Source of the DNA: Streptomyces regalis
GTDB lineage: Bacteria > Actinomycetota > Actinomycetes > Streptomycetales > Streptomycetaceae
Assembly: GCF_001509475.1 (NCBI RefSeq)
Contig: NZ_LLZG01000387.1
Location: forward strand, 1 to 64,000
Direction of reading: 5' to 3'
DNA: 64,000 nt
Below, one piece after another: positions 7,772-15,212 of the stretch. Positions within the stretch are counted from its first letter, which is position 1, and each line of letters opens with the position of its first letter. The position numbers and the translations under genes were made by a program. The notes under the pieces were generated by a model. It was not told where the DNA came from and made no database searches. It saw only the letters and a program-made list of their open reading frames with translations.

Positions 7772-8626
7772 ATGCCGCAGCCACACCCCCTCCCCACCGC
7801 CCGGCGCCGCCGCCTCGGCGTCGAGTTGCGCAGGCTGCGCGAGCGCGCGGACCTGTCCGCCACGCAGGCCGCCGTACTCATCGGCGCCACGCAGTCACGC
7901 GTGAGCAACATCGAGGCCGGGCGCTACGGCGTGAGCGCTGATCGCGTACGCGCCATCACCCGCCACTACGACTGCACCGACGAGCCACTGATCGACGCCC
8001 TCGCGGCGATGACGGGCGAGCGCCGGCGCGGCTGGTGGGAGGAGTACCGCGACATTCTCTCGCCCCGAATGCTCGACCTCACGGAGGTTGAGCACCACGC
8101 CACGGAACTACGCGTGGCGCACATCATCAACATCCCCGGCCTGCTGCAGACCATCGATCACGCCCGGGCGCTGTTCAGCCAAGCGGTGCCGCCGCTGAAG
8201 GCCCACGAGATCGAGCACCGCGTCTCACACCGCATCAAGCGCCAGGAAGTCCTGCACCGCGAGCAGCCCCCGCCATACACGGCGATCATCCATGAGGCCG
8301 CCCTCCGCATGCGCTTCGGCGACCGGGCCACCGTCCTCGCCCAGCTCCGCCACATCGGCGAAACGAGCGAGCTGGATCACGTCACCGTCGCCGTCATCCC
8401 CTTCGACAACGGCCCCTTCCACACCTCGGGCCAGGGTATCGACTACTTCCACGGCCCGGTCCACCAGCTCGACACCGTCCAGCTCGACACGGACCACGGC
8501 GCCGAACTGATCGAATCACCGGCGCAGTTGGAGCGTTACCGCCTGGTCCTGGACCGCATGCAGCACGCCGCGCTCCCCCCGGCCAAGTCCCGCGACTTCA
8601 TCACCCAGCTCACCCACGACCTCTGA
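7772..8626 (+). CDS. XRE-type regulator with DUF5753 domain (WhiJ-like)
   Basis: 284 residues. An N-terminal helix-turn-helix covers about residues 15-70 (ATQAAVLIGATQSRVSNIE is the recognition region). The remainder, from WWEEYRDIL onwards, is the DUF5753 domain common in streptomycete developmental regulators (typical stretches PGLLQT, RQEVLHRE, YTAIIHEAALR). The DUF397 gene starts 12 bases after its stop and the anti-sigma-like ATPase is divergent, so this is a complete whiJ/abaA-type module. In studied cases the DUF397 protein is thought to modulate the DNA-binding protein. The inverted repeat at 7681-7715 is its likely target. Confidence 0.88.
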   Translation: MPQPHPLPTARRRRLGVELRRLRERADLSATQAAVLIGATQSRVSNIEAGRYGVSADRVRAITRHYDCTDEPLIDALAAMTGERRRGWWEEYRDILSPRMLDLTEVEHHATELRVAHIINIPGLLQTIDHARALFSQAVPPLKAHEIEHRVSHRIKRQEVLHREQPPPYTAIIHEAALRMRFGDRATVLAQLRHIGETSELDHVTVAVIPFDNGPFHTSGQGIDYFHGPVHQLDTVQLDTDHGAELIESPAQLERYRLVLDRMQHAALPPAKSRDFITQLTHDL

Positions 8627-8637
8627 GGAGCCCTCCC

Positions 8638-8814
8638 ATGCCCGAACTGCACTGGCTGAAGTCCACGTACAGCCAGGAGGCCTCCGCCTGCGTCTACGTC
8701 GCCACCACCCCCACCGGAACGGTCCTCCTCCGCGAAAGCGACGAACCGGAAAACATCCTCACCACCGGCCCACGCCAACTCGCCGCCCTGATATCAGCTC
8801 TGAGGCTCCGCTAG
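8638..8814 (+). CDS. DUF397 small protein
   Basis: 58 residues, ATG 8638 to TAG 8814, 11 bases after the DUF5753 regulator. It has the DUF397 pattern: LHWLKSTYSQEASACVYVA, then LLRESDEPE and a final helix with LAALISALR. These very small proteins nearly always accompany DUF5753 regulators and are believed to act with them as a switch pair. The spacing implies one transcript. No transmembrane or signal segment is present. Confidence 0.85.
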   Translation: MPELHWLKSTYSQEASACVYVATTPTGTVLLRESDEPENILTTGPRQLAALISALRLR

Positions 8815-8825
8815 GGAAACGGGAA

Positions 8826-8856
8826 CGGGCGCGGCGTCCTCAACACACCGCGCCCG
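8826..8856. terminator. Hairpin between convergent genes
   Basis: CGGGCGCGG (8826-8834) and CCGCGCCCG (8848-8856) pair perfectly over 9 bp around a 13-base loop. It lies just after the DUF397 gene and overlaps the last codons and stop of the convergent Imm53 gene. There is no T-run; it may stop transcription from the left. Confidence 0.5.
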
Positions 8857-9202
8857 CTGCTCCCCGGGAGCCGCTCCCTCTTGCTTCGTGAAACACGAAC
8901 TCCTGGAACAACCCCAGCATCTCCGGAAGCGACCCGGGGTCGCACGAGGCCCGGAACATCTCACCGTCCGACCAGGCGACGAGCCACTTCCCCTGCCCGT
9001 CGTCCGTACGCCGCTTGGGCATCAGGCGACCTTCCGCGTCGGTCTCCAGAAGGTCCACTTCGATGTGCCAACCGGGGTTGTCCAGGCTGGCGAGCCGCAC
9101 CCCGTACTCGTGCTCCCAGTCCCCGTCGCACTGCGACCGGTACCACCGCACGAGCCCGGCGAGCGCGTTCGTCCCGGGATCTCTCCCGTCAGGGGCAACC
9201 AT
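8840..9202 (-). CDS. Immunity protein 53 (Imm53) family
   Basis: 120 residues from ATG 9202. The core reads LAGLVRWYRSQCDGDWEHEY, then VRLASLDNPGWHIEVDL and KWLVAWSDGEMFRASCDPGSLPEMLGLF, which I recognise as the Imm53 pattern of polymorphic-toxin immunity proteins. It would bind and neutralise a cognate toxin domain in the cytoplasm. The start codon lies inside the end of the upstream toxin-like tail, whose stop is at 9189-9191, giving a 14-base overlap and implying coupled translation. The last 14 residues are a glycine/serine/arginine tail beyond the usual domain. The gene looks intact, unlike the genes on its upstream side. Confidence 0.78.
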   Translation of the reverse strand: MVAPDGRDPGTNALAGLVRWYRSQCDGDWEHEYGVRLASLDNPGWHIEVDLLETDAEGRLMPKRRTDDGQGKWLVAWSDGEMFRASCDPGSLPEMLGLFQEFVFHEARGSGSRGAAGAVC

Positions 9203-9310
9203 TCGGCTTCTCCCAGTCGTCCAGCGGCCTGGCGCTGCCGTCGGCCTCGTTGATGTGCGGGGTCGACACGGTAGTGCCGTCCGCGTTCGTGTGCGCCGGG
9301 CCGACCGGCC
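9189..9310 (-). pseudogene. C-terminal tail of a polymorphic-toxin-like protein
   Basis: In the frame ending at TGA 9191-9189 the last 40 codons read PVRPVGPAHTNADGTT, VSTPHINEADGS, ARPLDDWEKPNGCP. This is a hydrophilic proline-rich end resembling C-termini of secreted polymorphic toxins. It overlaps the Imm53 start by 14 bases, as toxin and immunity genes often do. Upstream, this frame merges without a start codon into the shifted frame of a DUF2625-type gene, so no complete toxin is encoded. The toxin identity is inferred from the coupled immunity gene and is moderate at best. Confidence 0.45.
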
Positions 9311-9678
9311 GCACGGGGGTTGCTCCCATTGAGGGCGAAGACCCCGCCCAACACATCGTGCGCAACCACAAGACCTGCACCAGGCTGCCATCCGGGATCG
9401 AACGCCGAGGGCATCGCGTTGATCTCGGCCAGGCTGGGCAACTCCTCGTAACAGGAGGCACTCGGGCTTCCGAAGATCCGGAGCCATCCGCCGTCCACGA
9501 GCAGACCTCCGCAATTCAGTGCGATGCCGCCCAAATATGATCGGGCGGCGACCTGGAGTTGCAACAGACAGGCGCGGCCCATCTCGGCACCGCCGGGCAG
9601 CACCTCAACTGGTACGTCGGTGCCGGACAGCTCCTCAAGGAGGAGCGGCCAGGCTGGATCCTCGACGTTGATCAGCAA
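9290..9678 (-). pseudogene. DUF2625-like protein, truncated
   Basis: From TTG 9678 the frame reads LLINVEDPAWPLL, then RSYLGGIALNCGGLLVDGGW, LRIFGSPSA and GLVVAHDVLGGVFALNGSNP, a clear DUF2625 pattern for the first two thirds of the family. After AAGRPGA the similarity stops and the frame becomes arginine-rich, while a neighbouring frame begins to read the toxin-like tail. The normal C-terminal third, with its PDTL.W segment, is missing. Two unrelated 3' ends seem to have been joined here by deletion or recombination. The start is uncertain because the duplicated anchor fragment abuts it directly. Confidence 0.6.
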
Positions 9679-9715
9679 AGAACTCGTAACAGATGCCCTG
9701 TGCGCTATCCCCACC

Positions 9716-10274
9716 CGCCCGGTCTTCAACCCGGCTTCTTGGTGCTGCCATGGCCCTGTCCGGGCTTATCGTTCGCGCTGCCCGGCGCGGTCGTGGTGGG
9801 CGTGGAGGGGGTCTTGGTCTTGTCCTCGGAATCGGCGTCATCCGACGCGGACGGGCTCGTGGAGGCGCTCGGGGCGGCACTGCGCGACGACTCGGTGTCT
9901 CGGACGGACCGGCACCGGCGGACGCGCCCCCGGGCGGATCCGTCAGTGCCGCCGGGTCCACAGCCGTCGGGCTCGTCCGGTCGTCCTTGATCTGCGCGCC
10001 GCCCCCCGAGGAGGACCCGGACAGGGAGAAGCCGACTATCAGCGCCGCCGACACCACCCCCACCGCGCCGGCCGCCATCACCACGCGACGCGAACGCCAC
10101 GCGGTGGGCTTGCGCCGCGAGCCCCGGCCCGCGCCGCCGCCCCGCCAACCGCGTCCCTCGCCGAAGCCGTAGTCATCGTCCGGGCTGTAGCTGTAGTCGT
10201 AGCCATCGGCCGCGCCGTCGGCCCTTCCGGAGGCCGTCTCGTCGGGCGCTCCATGACCCGCGTCAACCACCGCA
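9716..10274 (-). pseudogene. Partial duplicate of the membrane-anchor gene at 11248-12075
   Basis: This stretch repeats the anchor gene from its codon 78 (VVDAGHG) to the stop, including DYSYS-DDDYGF, the basic GRGSRRKPTA segment, the transmembrane helix, GSSSGGG and the final STKKPG. It lacks the first 77 codons, and nucleotide similarity ends abruptly at 10274. A one-base deletion near 9895-9905 (between GPS and DTESS) breaks the frame, so only fragments are readable. It precedes the DUF2625/toxin/Imm53 unit exactly as the intact copy precedes the HNH/DUF4262 unit, which suggests tandem duplication of a whole module. Confidence 0.75.
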
Positions 10275-10389
10275 CTGATGGTCACCCGCACCAGCCGCTT
10301 CCCCGGCAGCGGCCCCCTCACCGACCGGGCGCTCATGGCCGGCCGACCCCGCCGAGCCACGCGCAGAGGCATAGCGGAACCTGAAACCC

Positions 10390-10437
10390 TAAGAGAAAGA
10401 AAAACCGGCCCCAGGGGCACAAGGCCTCCGGGGCCGG
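10390..10437 (-). terminator. Rho-independent terminator of the DUF4262 gene
   Basis: CCGGCCCC (10405-10412) pairs with GGGGCCGG (10430-10437). On the minus strand the hairpin is followed by TTTTTCTTTCTC. This is one of the most canonical terminators in the window and separates the two toxin/immunity-like units. Confidence 0.8.
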
Positions 10438-10458
10438 CAGGAAAACTACCGTCGGTGA

Positions 10459-10926
10459 CTACGGCGTCAGGGCTTGTCGATCGTTCAGCCAGCCAGGTGC
10501 GCTTTCCTCACATGGATAGTCTCCGTCCCGATCGGGCCACAGCAACTGGAGCACTGCGAAGGCTCGATCTCCGTAGAAGGCCTCCGCCTGCACAAGATTT
10601 GCGTTCACCAGATCGCGTGAGACCCCCCGGAACCGCACGGAGAATCCTTCAAGGATGTCGCCCGAAACGTCGCCTTCCCCGTAGGTGTGTCCCTCGGCAA
10701 GCATGGCTTGCGCAGAGCTCAGAACACCTTCGGAAGTCTCCTCCGGAAGGCCCGCCACGACCACTTCGGGGTGACCGAAGCTGGGACCGAAGCCGATGGT
10801 GTACGCAAAGGGAGGAGATGACCCGTCAGGATCGAAGACCCAGATCCAGCTCCACCCTTGGGTCGCCACATCATCGCGAATCCTTCGCTGAACCGGGCTG
10901 AGGCCCGATCCCTCCGGTCCACTCAC
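10459..10926 (-). CDS. DUF4262-domain protein, probable immunity-type gene
   Basis: 155 residues from GTG 10926. The pattern WSWIWVFDPDGSSPPFAYTIG, then GFGPSFGHPEVVVAGLPEE and YGDRAFAVLQLLWPDRDGDYP, is DUF4262. The gene starts 13 bases after the stop of the HNH nuclease tail and ends in a strong terminator, so it is the last gene of a short transcript that begins with nuclease sequence. That position is typical of an immunity gene, but I know of no direct proof that DUF4262 proteins neutralise nucleases. No signal peptide or membrane helix is visible. Base composition is lower in GC than the neighbours. Confidence 0.7.
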   Translation of the reverse strand: MSGPEGSGLSPVQRRIRDDVATQGWSWIWVFDPDGSSPPFAYTIGFGPSFGHPEVVVAGLPEETSEGVLSSAQAMLAEGHTYGEGDVSGDILEGFSVRFRGVSRDLVNANLVQAEAFYGDRAFAVLQLLWPDRDGDYPCEESAPGWLNDRQALTP

Positions 10927-10939
10927 AGGAAATCACCCT

Positions 10940-11150
10940 TCAGCTGTCCCACTTGTCCCTATTGCAGACCCGGCACAGAACTTGGCCGTTGGATGGGTCT
11001 CCCGAGCCACCTCGCGACTTGGGTTCGATGTGATCAATCTGCCATTCGTTCCCTGGAGGCGTCACGCCACGCTGAGATTTCTTCGGGCGCACGACCTCCT
11101 TGCCGCATATTTCTCACGTTGGCACCCCGTATTTTTCTGCCCTGAGCGGC
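10940..11150 (-). pseudogene. HNH nuclease toxin tail with internal TGA
   Basis: The 57 codons before TGA 10942-10940 read EICGKEVVRPKK, then NEWQIDHIEPKSRGGSGDPS and NGQVLCRVCNRDKWDS. This is an HNH/endonuclease-VII-like domain with the DH dyad, the conserved asparagine and a CRVC zinc half-site. The codons just upstream, in the same frame, read AEKYGVPT followed by TGA (11116-11114) at the place where the first cysteine of the other CxxC half-site (C-E-I-C) should be. No full-length toxin precedes it. Only the nuclease tip remains, and it is interrupted, so it should be inactive. Confidence 0.7.
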
Positions 11151-11247
11151 ATCTGCGAGCGGCATCCGGTCGGCCGCATGAGCCGAATGAGCCGGATCAG
11201 CCGACTGCCGGTCGCGGCGGCTACCCCTACGTCCGCCCCTCCGGCCT

Positions 11248-12075
11248 TCAACCCGGCTTCTTGGTGCTCCCCTGCCCCTGTCCGGGCTTCTCGTCCGAGT
11301 TGCCCGGCGCGTTCGTGGTCGCGGTGGGTGTGGAGGAGGGCGGGGCCGCGCTGGTGGTGGTCGGGTCGGGTGAGGGGCTCTTGTCGTCGGAGTCGGCGAC
11401 GTCCGAAGCGGACGGGCTCGTGGAGGCACTCGGGGAGGCGCTGCGCGACGACTCGGTGCCGTCGGACGGGCGGGCACCGGCGGACGCGCCCCCGGGCAGC
11501 TCTGTCGGTGCCGCCGGGTCCAGGGCCGTCGGGCTTGTCCGGTCGTCCTTGGTCTGCGTGCCGCCCCCCGAGGAGGACCCGGACAGGGAGAAGGCGGCTA
11601 TCAGCGCCGCCGCCGACACCACCCCCACCGCGCCGGCCGCGATCACCACGCGACGCGCACGCGGGGCGGTGGGCTTGCGCCGCGAGCCCCGGCCCGTGCC
11701 GCCGACCCGCCGGCCGCGTTCCTCGCTGAAGCCGTAGTCGTCGTCAGGGCCGCTGTAGCTGTAGTCGTAGCCCTCGGCCGCGCCTGCGCCGTCGGCCCTT
11801 GCGGGGGCCGTCTCGTCGGGCACTCCATGGCCCGCGTCGACCACCGCAGGGAGCTGCGCCGTCTCGTCGTACGCGTTCTGCCAGCCGTGCGCGGCCGCAG
11901 GGTCGACGTACTCCTCATAGGAGGGGGATCCCTCCGGCAGCGGGTGGTACACGTTCGGCGGCGCCTGGGGCGCGTCGGGCTTCGGGTGCGCATCGGGGAC
12001 GTCGTACCCGCCGGTCGCGTGGTTCGCGGCATCGGCGTCGTACATCCCGTTTTCGTGCTCCGGCGGCCTGGACAT
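11248..12075 (-). CDS. Single-pass membrane protein with long Ser/Thr/Pro outer tail
   Basis: 275 residues from ATG 12075. Residues 1-140 are acidic, Tyr/Pro-rich and cytoplasmic by the positive-inside rule. RRKPTAPRARR precedes one hydrophobic helix at about 143-164. The rest (about 110 residues: GSSSGGG, a long Ser/Thr/Pro run, STKKPG end) would be an extracytoplasmic low-complexity stalk. I recognise no family and no catalytic motif. The 3' part is duplicated at 9716-10274, and each copy is followed by a toxin-like tail and an immunity-like gene. Involvement in display or secretion of those toxins is only an inference from this arrangement. Confidence 0.75.
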   Translation of the reverse strand: MSRPPEHENGMYDADAANHATGGYDVPDAHPKPDAPQAPPNVYHPLPEGSPSYEEYVDPAAAHGWQNAYDETAQLPAVVDAGHGVPDETAPARADGAGAAEGYDYSYSGPDDDYGFSEERGRRVGGTGRGSRRKPTAPRARRVVIAAGAVGVVSAAALIAAFSLSGSSSGGGTQTKDDRTSPTALDPAAPTELPGGASAGARPSDGTESSRSASPSASTSPSASDVADSDDKSPSPDPTTTSAAPPSSTPTATTNAPGNSDEKPGQGQGSTKKPG

Positions 12076-12201
12076 GACCGCGCATTGTAGAGACGGGAGT
12101 GGTCCGTGGGACAGCTACCGGAGATAACAGCCCAAACCCCCGCGTCTCACGTGTCGGAAAACACGGCCCACGCCGCTTTACCGGGCCGTAAGCTCCTTGA
12201 C

Positions 12202-13413
12202 ATGCAGGTGATCCAGTCGACCAAGCTCGCCAACGTCTGTTACGAGATCCGGGGCCCGGTGCTCGAGGAGGCGATGCGGCTCGAGTCGGCGGGGCATCGG
12301 ATCCTCAAGCTGAACACCGGAAATCCGGCCGCGTTCGGCTTCGAGTGTCCGCCCGAGATCCTGGAGGACATCCTCCGCAACGTGTCGTCATCGCATGGCT
12401 ACGGCGACGCGAAAGGCCTGCTGGCCGCACGCCGGGCCGTCGTCATGCACAACCAGACCCTCGGCATCGAGACCGACGTCGAGCACGTCTTCATCGGCAA
12501 CGGCGCCTCCGAGCTGATCGTCATGGCGATGCAGGGGCTGCTGGACGACGGGGACGAGGTGCTGGTTCCGGCGCCCGACTATCCGCTGTGGACCGCCGCG
12601 GTCTCCCTGTCCGGCGGCACCGCCGTCCACTACCGGTGCGACGAGCAGTCCGACTGGATGCCCGACCTCGCCGACATCGAGCGCAAGGTCACCGACCGCA
12701 CCAAGGCCATCGTCATCATCAACCCCAACAACCCGACGGGGGCCGTGTACGACGAGGCCATGATCCGGGGACTGACGGACATCGCCCGGCGGCACAACCT
12801 CCTCGTCTGCTCCGACGAGATCTACGACAAGATCCTTTACGACGGCGCCACGCACACCCCGACCGCCGCCATCGCCCCCGACCTGCTCACCCTCACCTTC
12901 AACGGCATGTCGAAGGCTTACCGGGTCGCCGGGTACCGGGTGGGCTGGATGTCGATCTCGGGCCCCCGCGCCCACGCCGACTCCTACATCGAGGGCCTCA
13001 CCATCCTCGCGAACATGCGGCTGTGCGCGAACATGCCCGGCCAGCACGGCGTCGTGGCCGCGCTCAGCGGGCGGCAGACCATCAACGACCTGGTGCTGCC
13101 CGGGGGGCGGCTGAAGGAGCAGATGGATGTCGCGTACGAGCTGCTGACGCAGATCCCCGGCGTGACGTGCGTACGGCCGAAGGGGGCGCTGTATCTCTTC
13201 CCGCGCCTCGACCCCAAGGTCTTCAAGATCAAGGACGACCGGCAGATGGTCCTGGACCTGCTGCGGCGCGAGAAGATCATGGTCGTCCAGGGCAGCGGCT
13301 TCAACTGGCCGGAGTCGGATCACTTCCGGGTGGTGACCCTGCCGACGGTCACGGATCTGCGGGACGCGGTCGGGCGGATCGGGCGGTTCCTGGATGGATA
13401 CAGCCAGCCGTAG
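12202..13413 (+). CDS. Class I/II aminotransferase (alanine transaminase-like)
   Basis: 403 residues if started at ATG 12202 (MQVIQSTKLANVCYEIRGP), the length I remember for this actinobacterial family; the frame is open upstream but lacks family features there. Fold-type I PLP motifs are clear: NPNNPTGAVY, SDEIYDKI and the Schiff-base lysine K238 in FNGMSKAYRVAGYRVGW. Related proteins (AlaA/AlaT type) transfer amino groups between alanine and 2-oxoglutarate. No strong ribosome binding site precedes the ATG, so a leaderless or weakly initiated message is possible. It is transcribed away from the toxin island. Confidence 0.85.
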   Translation: MQVIQSTKLANVCYEIRGPVLEEAMRLESAGHRILKLNTGNPAAFGFECPPEILEDILRNVSSSHGYGDAKGLLAARRAVVMHNQTLGIETDVEHVFIGNGASELIVMAMQGLLDDGDEVLVPAPDYPLWTAAVSLSGGTAVHYRCDEQSDWMPDLADIERKVTDRTKAIVIINPNNPTGAVYDEAMIRGLTDIARRHNLLVCSDEIYDKILYDGATHTPTAAIAPDLLTLTFNGMSKAYRVAGYRVGWMSISGPRAHADSYIEGLTILANMRLCANMPGQHGVVAALSGRQTINDLVLPGGRLKEQMDVAYELLTQIPGVTCVRPKGALYLFPRLDPKVFKIKDDRQMVLDLLRREKIMVVQGSGFNWPESDHFRVVTLPTVTDLRDAVGRIGRFLDGYSQP

Positions 13414-13428
13414 ATCTTTTGCGTGCAC

Positions 13429-13457
13429 TCAACTTTAGACGGAATCTAAGCTAGGAT
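13429..13457 (+). promoter_or_regulatory. Weak promoter candidate with inverted repeat in the spacer
   Basis: TCAACT (13429-13434) and TAGGAT (13452-13457) are 17 bases apart. The spacer contains the perfect inverted repeat TTAGA-n5-TCTAA (13435-13449), so a repressor bound there would block the polymerase. It lies 28 bases before the start of the 13486 gene. Confidence 0.4.
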
Positions 13458-13485
13458 GGTTTCCTGACAGCACAGGAGGCCATCC

Positions 13486-13908
13486 ATGTACGAACCGATC
13501 CGCACCAAGTCGGTCCACAGCACGATGGCCGGCACGCCCTCCGATTTTCCGCATCGGTCGCGCGAGGAGGAGCTGGACATCCAGCTGGGGGGCCATCTCG
13601 CGGCGCTGCTCGCCGTCACGGACGAACTGCGCGCGGCTGCTCCCTCCGCCGACCTGGACGAGGCGGCCGAGCGGCTCGCCGCCCAGGTCAGCCGGTTGCG
13701 GGGTGGGGTGGCGCCGGTCCGCACGAGTGCCTCCGGCGGTGAGGCGGGGATTGCGGCGCTGCACCGCCGGGCGCATGACCTTGCGGGGCGGGCGCTGGTC
13801 GTTGCCGCGTCGCGAGCGGATACCTCTGCCGCGATTCTCGCCGCTGAGCGCATGGATGCACATGCCGCTGCGCTGGCCGAGCCGCAGGAACTTACCGGCG
13901 TCGGCTGA
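13486..13908 (+). CDS. Conserved hypothetical protein, helical
   Basis: 140 residues, ATG 13486 with ACAGGAGG a few bases upstream. The protein is alanine- and arginine-rich and predicted helical, with LDIQLGGHLAALLAVTDELR and AALHRRAHDLAGRALVVAASRAD; no known domain, signal peptide or membrane helix is apparent. Its own promoter-like sequence with an embedded inverted repeat precedes it, and a strong hairpin follows at 13925-13962, so it is probably a single-gene transcript. Codon use is typical for the window, so I accept it as real. Function unknown. Confidence 0.7.
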   Translation: MYEPIRTKSVHSTMAGTPSDFPHRSREEELDIQLGGHLAALLAVTDELRAAAPSADLDEAAERLAAQVSRLRGGVAPVRTSASGGEAGIAALHRRAHDLAGRALVVAASRADTSAAILAAERMDAHAAALAEPQELTGVG

Positions 13909-13924
13909 CCCTCCCCTGAACGGC

Positions 13925-13962
13925 CCCGGTCCGCGTGCACCCGCAGCGACGCGCGGACCGGG
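13925..13962 (+). terminator. GC hairpin after the 13486 gene
   Basis: CCCGGTCCGCG (13925-13935) and CGCGGACCGGG (13952-13962) pair perfectly over 11 bp with a 16-base loop, 17 bases after the stop codon. Only a short TT follows, as often in high-GC terminators. Confidence 0.65.
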
Positions 13963-14006
13963 TTGCCATAGTTTGTTGTTTTGCGGCTGCCGGTTCGTTG
14001 TGGCTT

Positions 14007-14029
14007 GTCGCGCAGTTCCCCGCGCCCCT
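14007..14029. repeat. 23-bp dispersed intergenic repeat, copy 1
   Basis: GTCGCGCAGTTCCCCGCGCC followed by CCT occurs here and again at 63924-63946, identically. Both copies are intergenic. I recall this string as a very common intergenic element in Streptomyces genomes. Confidence 0.7.
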
Positions 14030-14133
14030 GACGGGGCGCTCCACTCGCCCCGTGTTGTAACGGGACCGGTACGACACCTCCCGTTCATCCCTTTCGGCGG
14101 GGAACGTTGGATTCCGCGAGCACTCTTCCCTGC

Positions 14134-15198
14134 GTGAGACGTATCGCAGGGATCGTCCTCGCGGTTCTGCTGATCGGTGGCGTGGTGGCCGCCGTCGTCG
14201 CGGGCCGCAGCAATGAGGACAAGAGCACGGCAACGAAGACCGTGCGCGCAGTGATCGGATCGGAGAAGGCGGAGTTCTTCGCCGATCCCGACGTGGTGAA
14301 GGCCCTCGCCGCCAAGGGCTACACCGTGAAGGCCGAGACCTCCGGGTCGTGGGCCATGGAGGGGCTGGACCTCAAGGGGTACGACCTCGCGCTGCCCTCG
14401 AGCCAGGCGCCGGCCGCCGAACTCGCCGCGAAGTACAAGGTGACGGGGACACTCCCCCGCCCCTTCTACTCGCCCCTCGTCGTCGTGGCGCACAAGAACG
14501 CCGCCGAGGTGCTCGCGGCGAACAGGCTCGCCGCGCTGGACGAGGCCCACCGGGGCACGCTGAAGATGGCCGCCTATCTGGACGCCGCCCGCGCCGACCG
14601 CACCTGGCAGCAGCTCAAGGGGGCCGGGAAGTACGGGGAGTTGACGGGCACGCTCTACCTGTCCAGCACCGACCCCGAGACCTCCAACTCCGGCGCGCTC
14701 TATCTCGCCGCCGCCTCCTACGTCGCGAACGGCGGCAAGGTCGTCGCCACCGACGCCGAGGTGGACCGCACCGCACCGCTGCTGCACAAGCTGGTCAGCG
14801 TGCAGGGCGCCCAGCAGGCCGGCAGCGACGCCGCCTTCCGGGACTTCGTCAGCGGTGCCGGCAATCCGCTCGTCGTGGTCTACGAGTCGCAGGTCGCCTC
14901 GCTGCTGGCGGACGGGCAGAAGCCCGACGACCTGGTCGTGCTCTACCCGGACACCACGGTCAACAGCGACCACACCGTCGTACCGCTCACCGAGAACGGC
15001 AAGGCGGTCGCCGAACTCCTCTCCTCGGAACCGACGTTGCGCAAGCTGGAGTCCCGGCACGGGTTCCGGCCGCAGGGCGAGGTCGCCGGGTTCGCCTCGG
15101 ACACCACCTACCTCAAGCAGGAACTGACCGGCGTCCGCCAGGCGCCCGTGCCCACCTCAAAGGTGCTGCACGAGCTGGCGCGACGGGCGCGCGGATAG
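14134..15198 (+). CDS. Membrane-anchored solute-binding-like protein, first gene of TelA operon
   Basis: 354 residues from GTG 14134 (VRRIAGIVLAVLLIGG), a start that places one uncleaved-looking hydrophobic anchor at residues 3-24; an in-frame TTG at 14107 is the alternative. The exported part resembles type-II periplasmic binding proteins, with KTVRAVIGSEKAEFF and STDPETSNSGALYLAA. The TDP..SNSG motif also occurs in the lipoprotein two genes downstream (TDPARSNSG), so the two share a binding module. No lipobox is present. The TelA gene starts 14 bases after the stop. The ligand is unknown. Confidence 0.7.
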   Translation: MRRIAGIVLAVLLIGGVVAAVVAGRSNEDKSTATKTVRAVIGSEKAEFFADPDVVKALAAKGYTVKAETSGSWAMEGLDLKGYDLALPSSQAPAAELAAKYKVTGTLPRPFYSPLVVVAHKNAAEVLAANRLAALDEAHRGTLKMAAYLDAARADRTWQQLKGAGKYGELTGTLYLSSTDPETSNSGALYLAAASYVANGGKVVATDAEVDRTAPLLHKLVSVQGAQQAGSDAAFRDFVSGAGNPLVVVYESQVASLLADGQKPDDLVVLYPDTTVNSDHTVVPLTENGKAVAELLSSEPTLRKLESRHGFRPQGEVAGFASDTTYLKQELTGVRQAPVPTSKVLHELARRARG

Positions 15199-15212
15199 GG
15201 GGACAGCAGTTC

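Noticed and set aside
8840..9514. A longer start for the Imm53 gene
   Set aside because: The extra N-terminal sequence is an arginine-rich shadow of the DUF2625/toxin frames; family similarity begins after ATG 9202.
11114..11116. TGA read as selenocysteine in the HNH domain
   Set aside because: No recognisable SECIS-like hairpin was seen directly after the codon, nearby conflict genes are also broken, and a simple nonsense mutation explains it.
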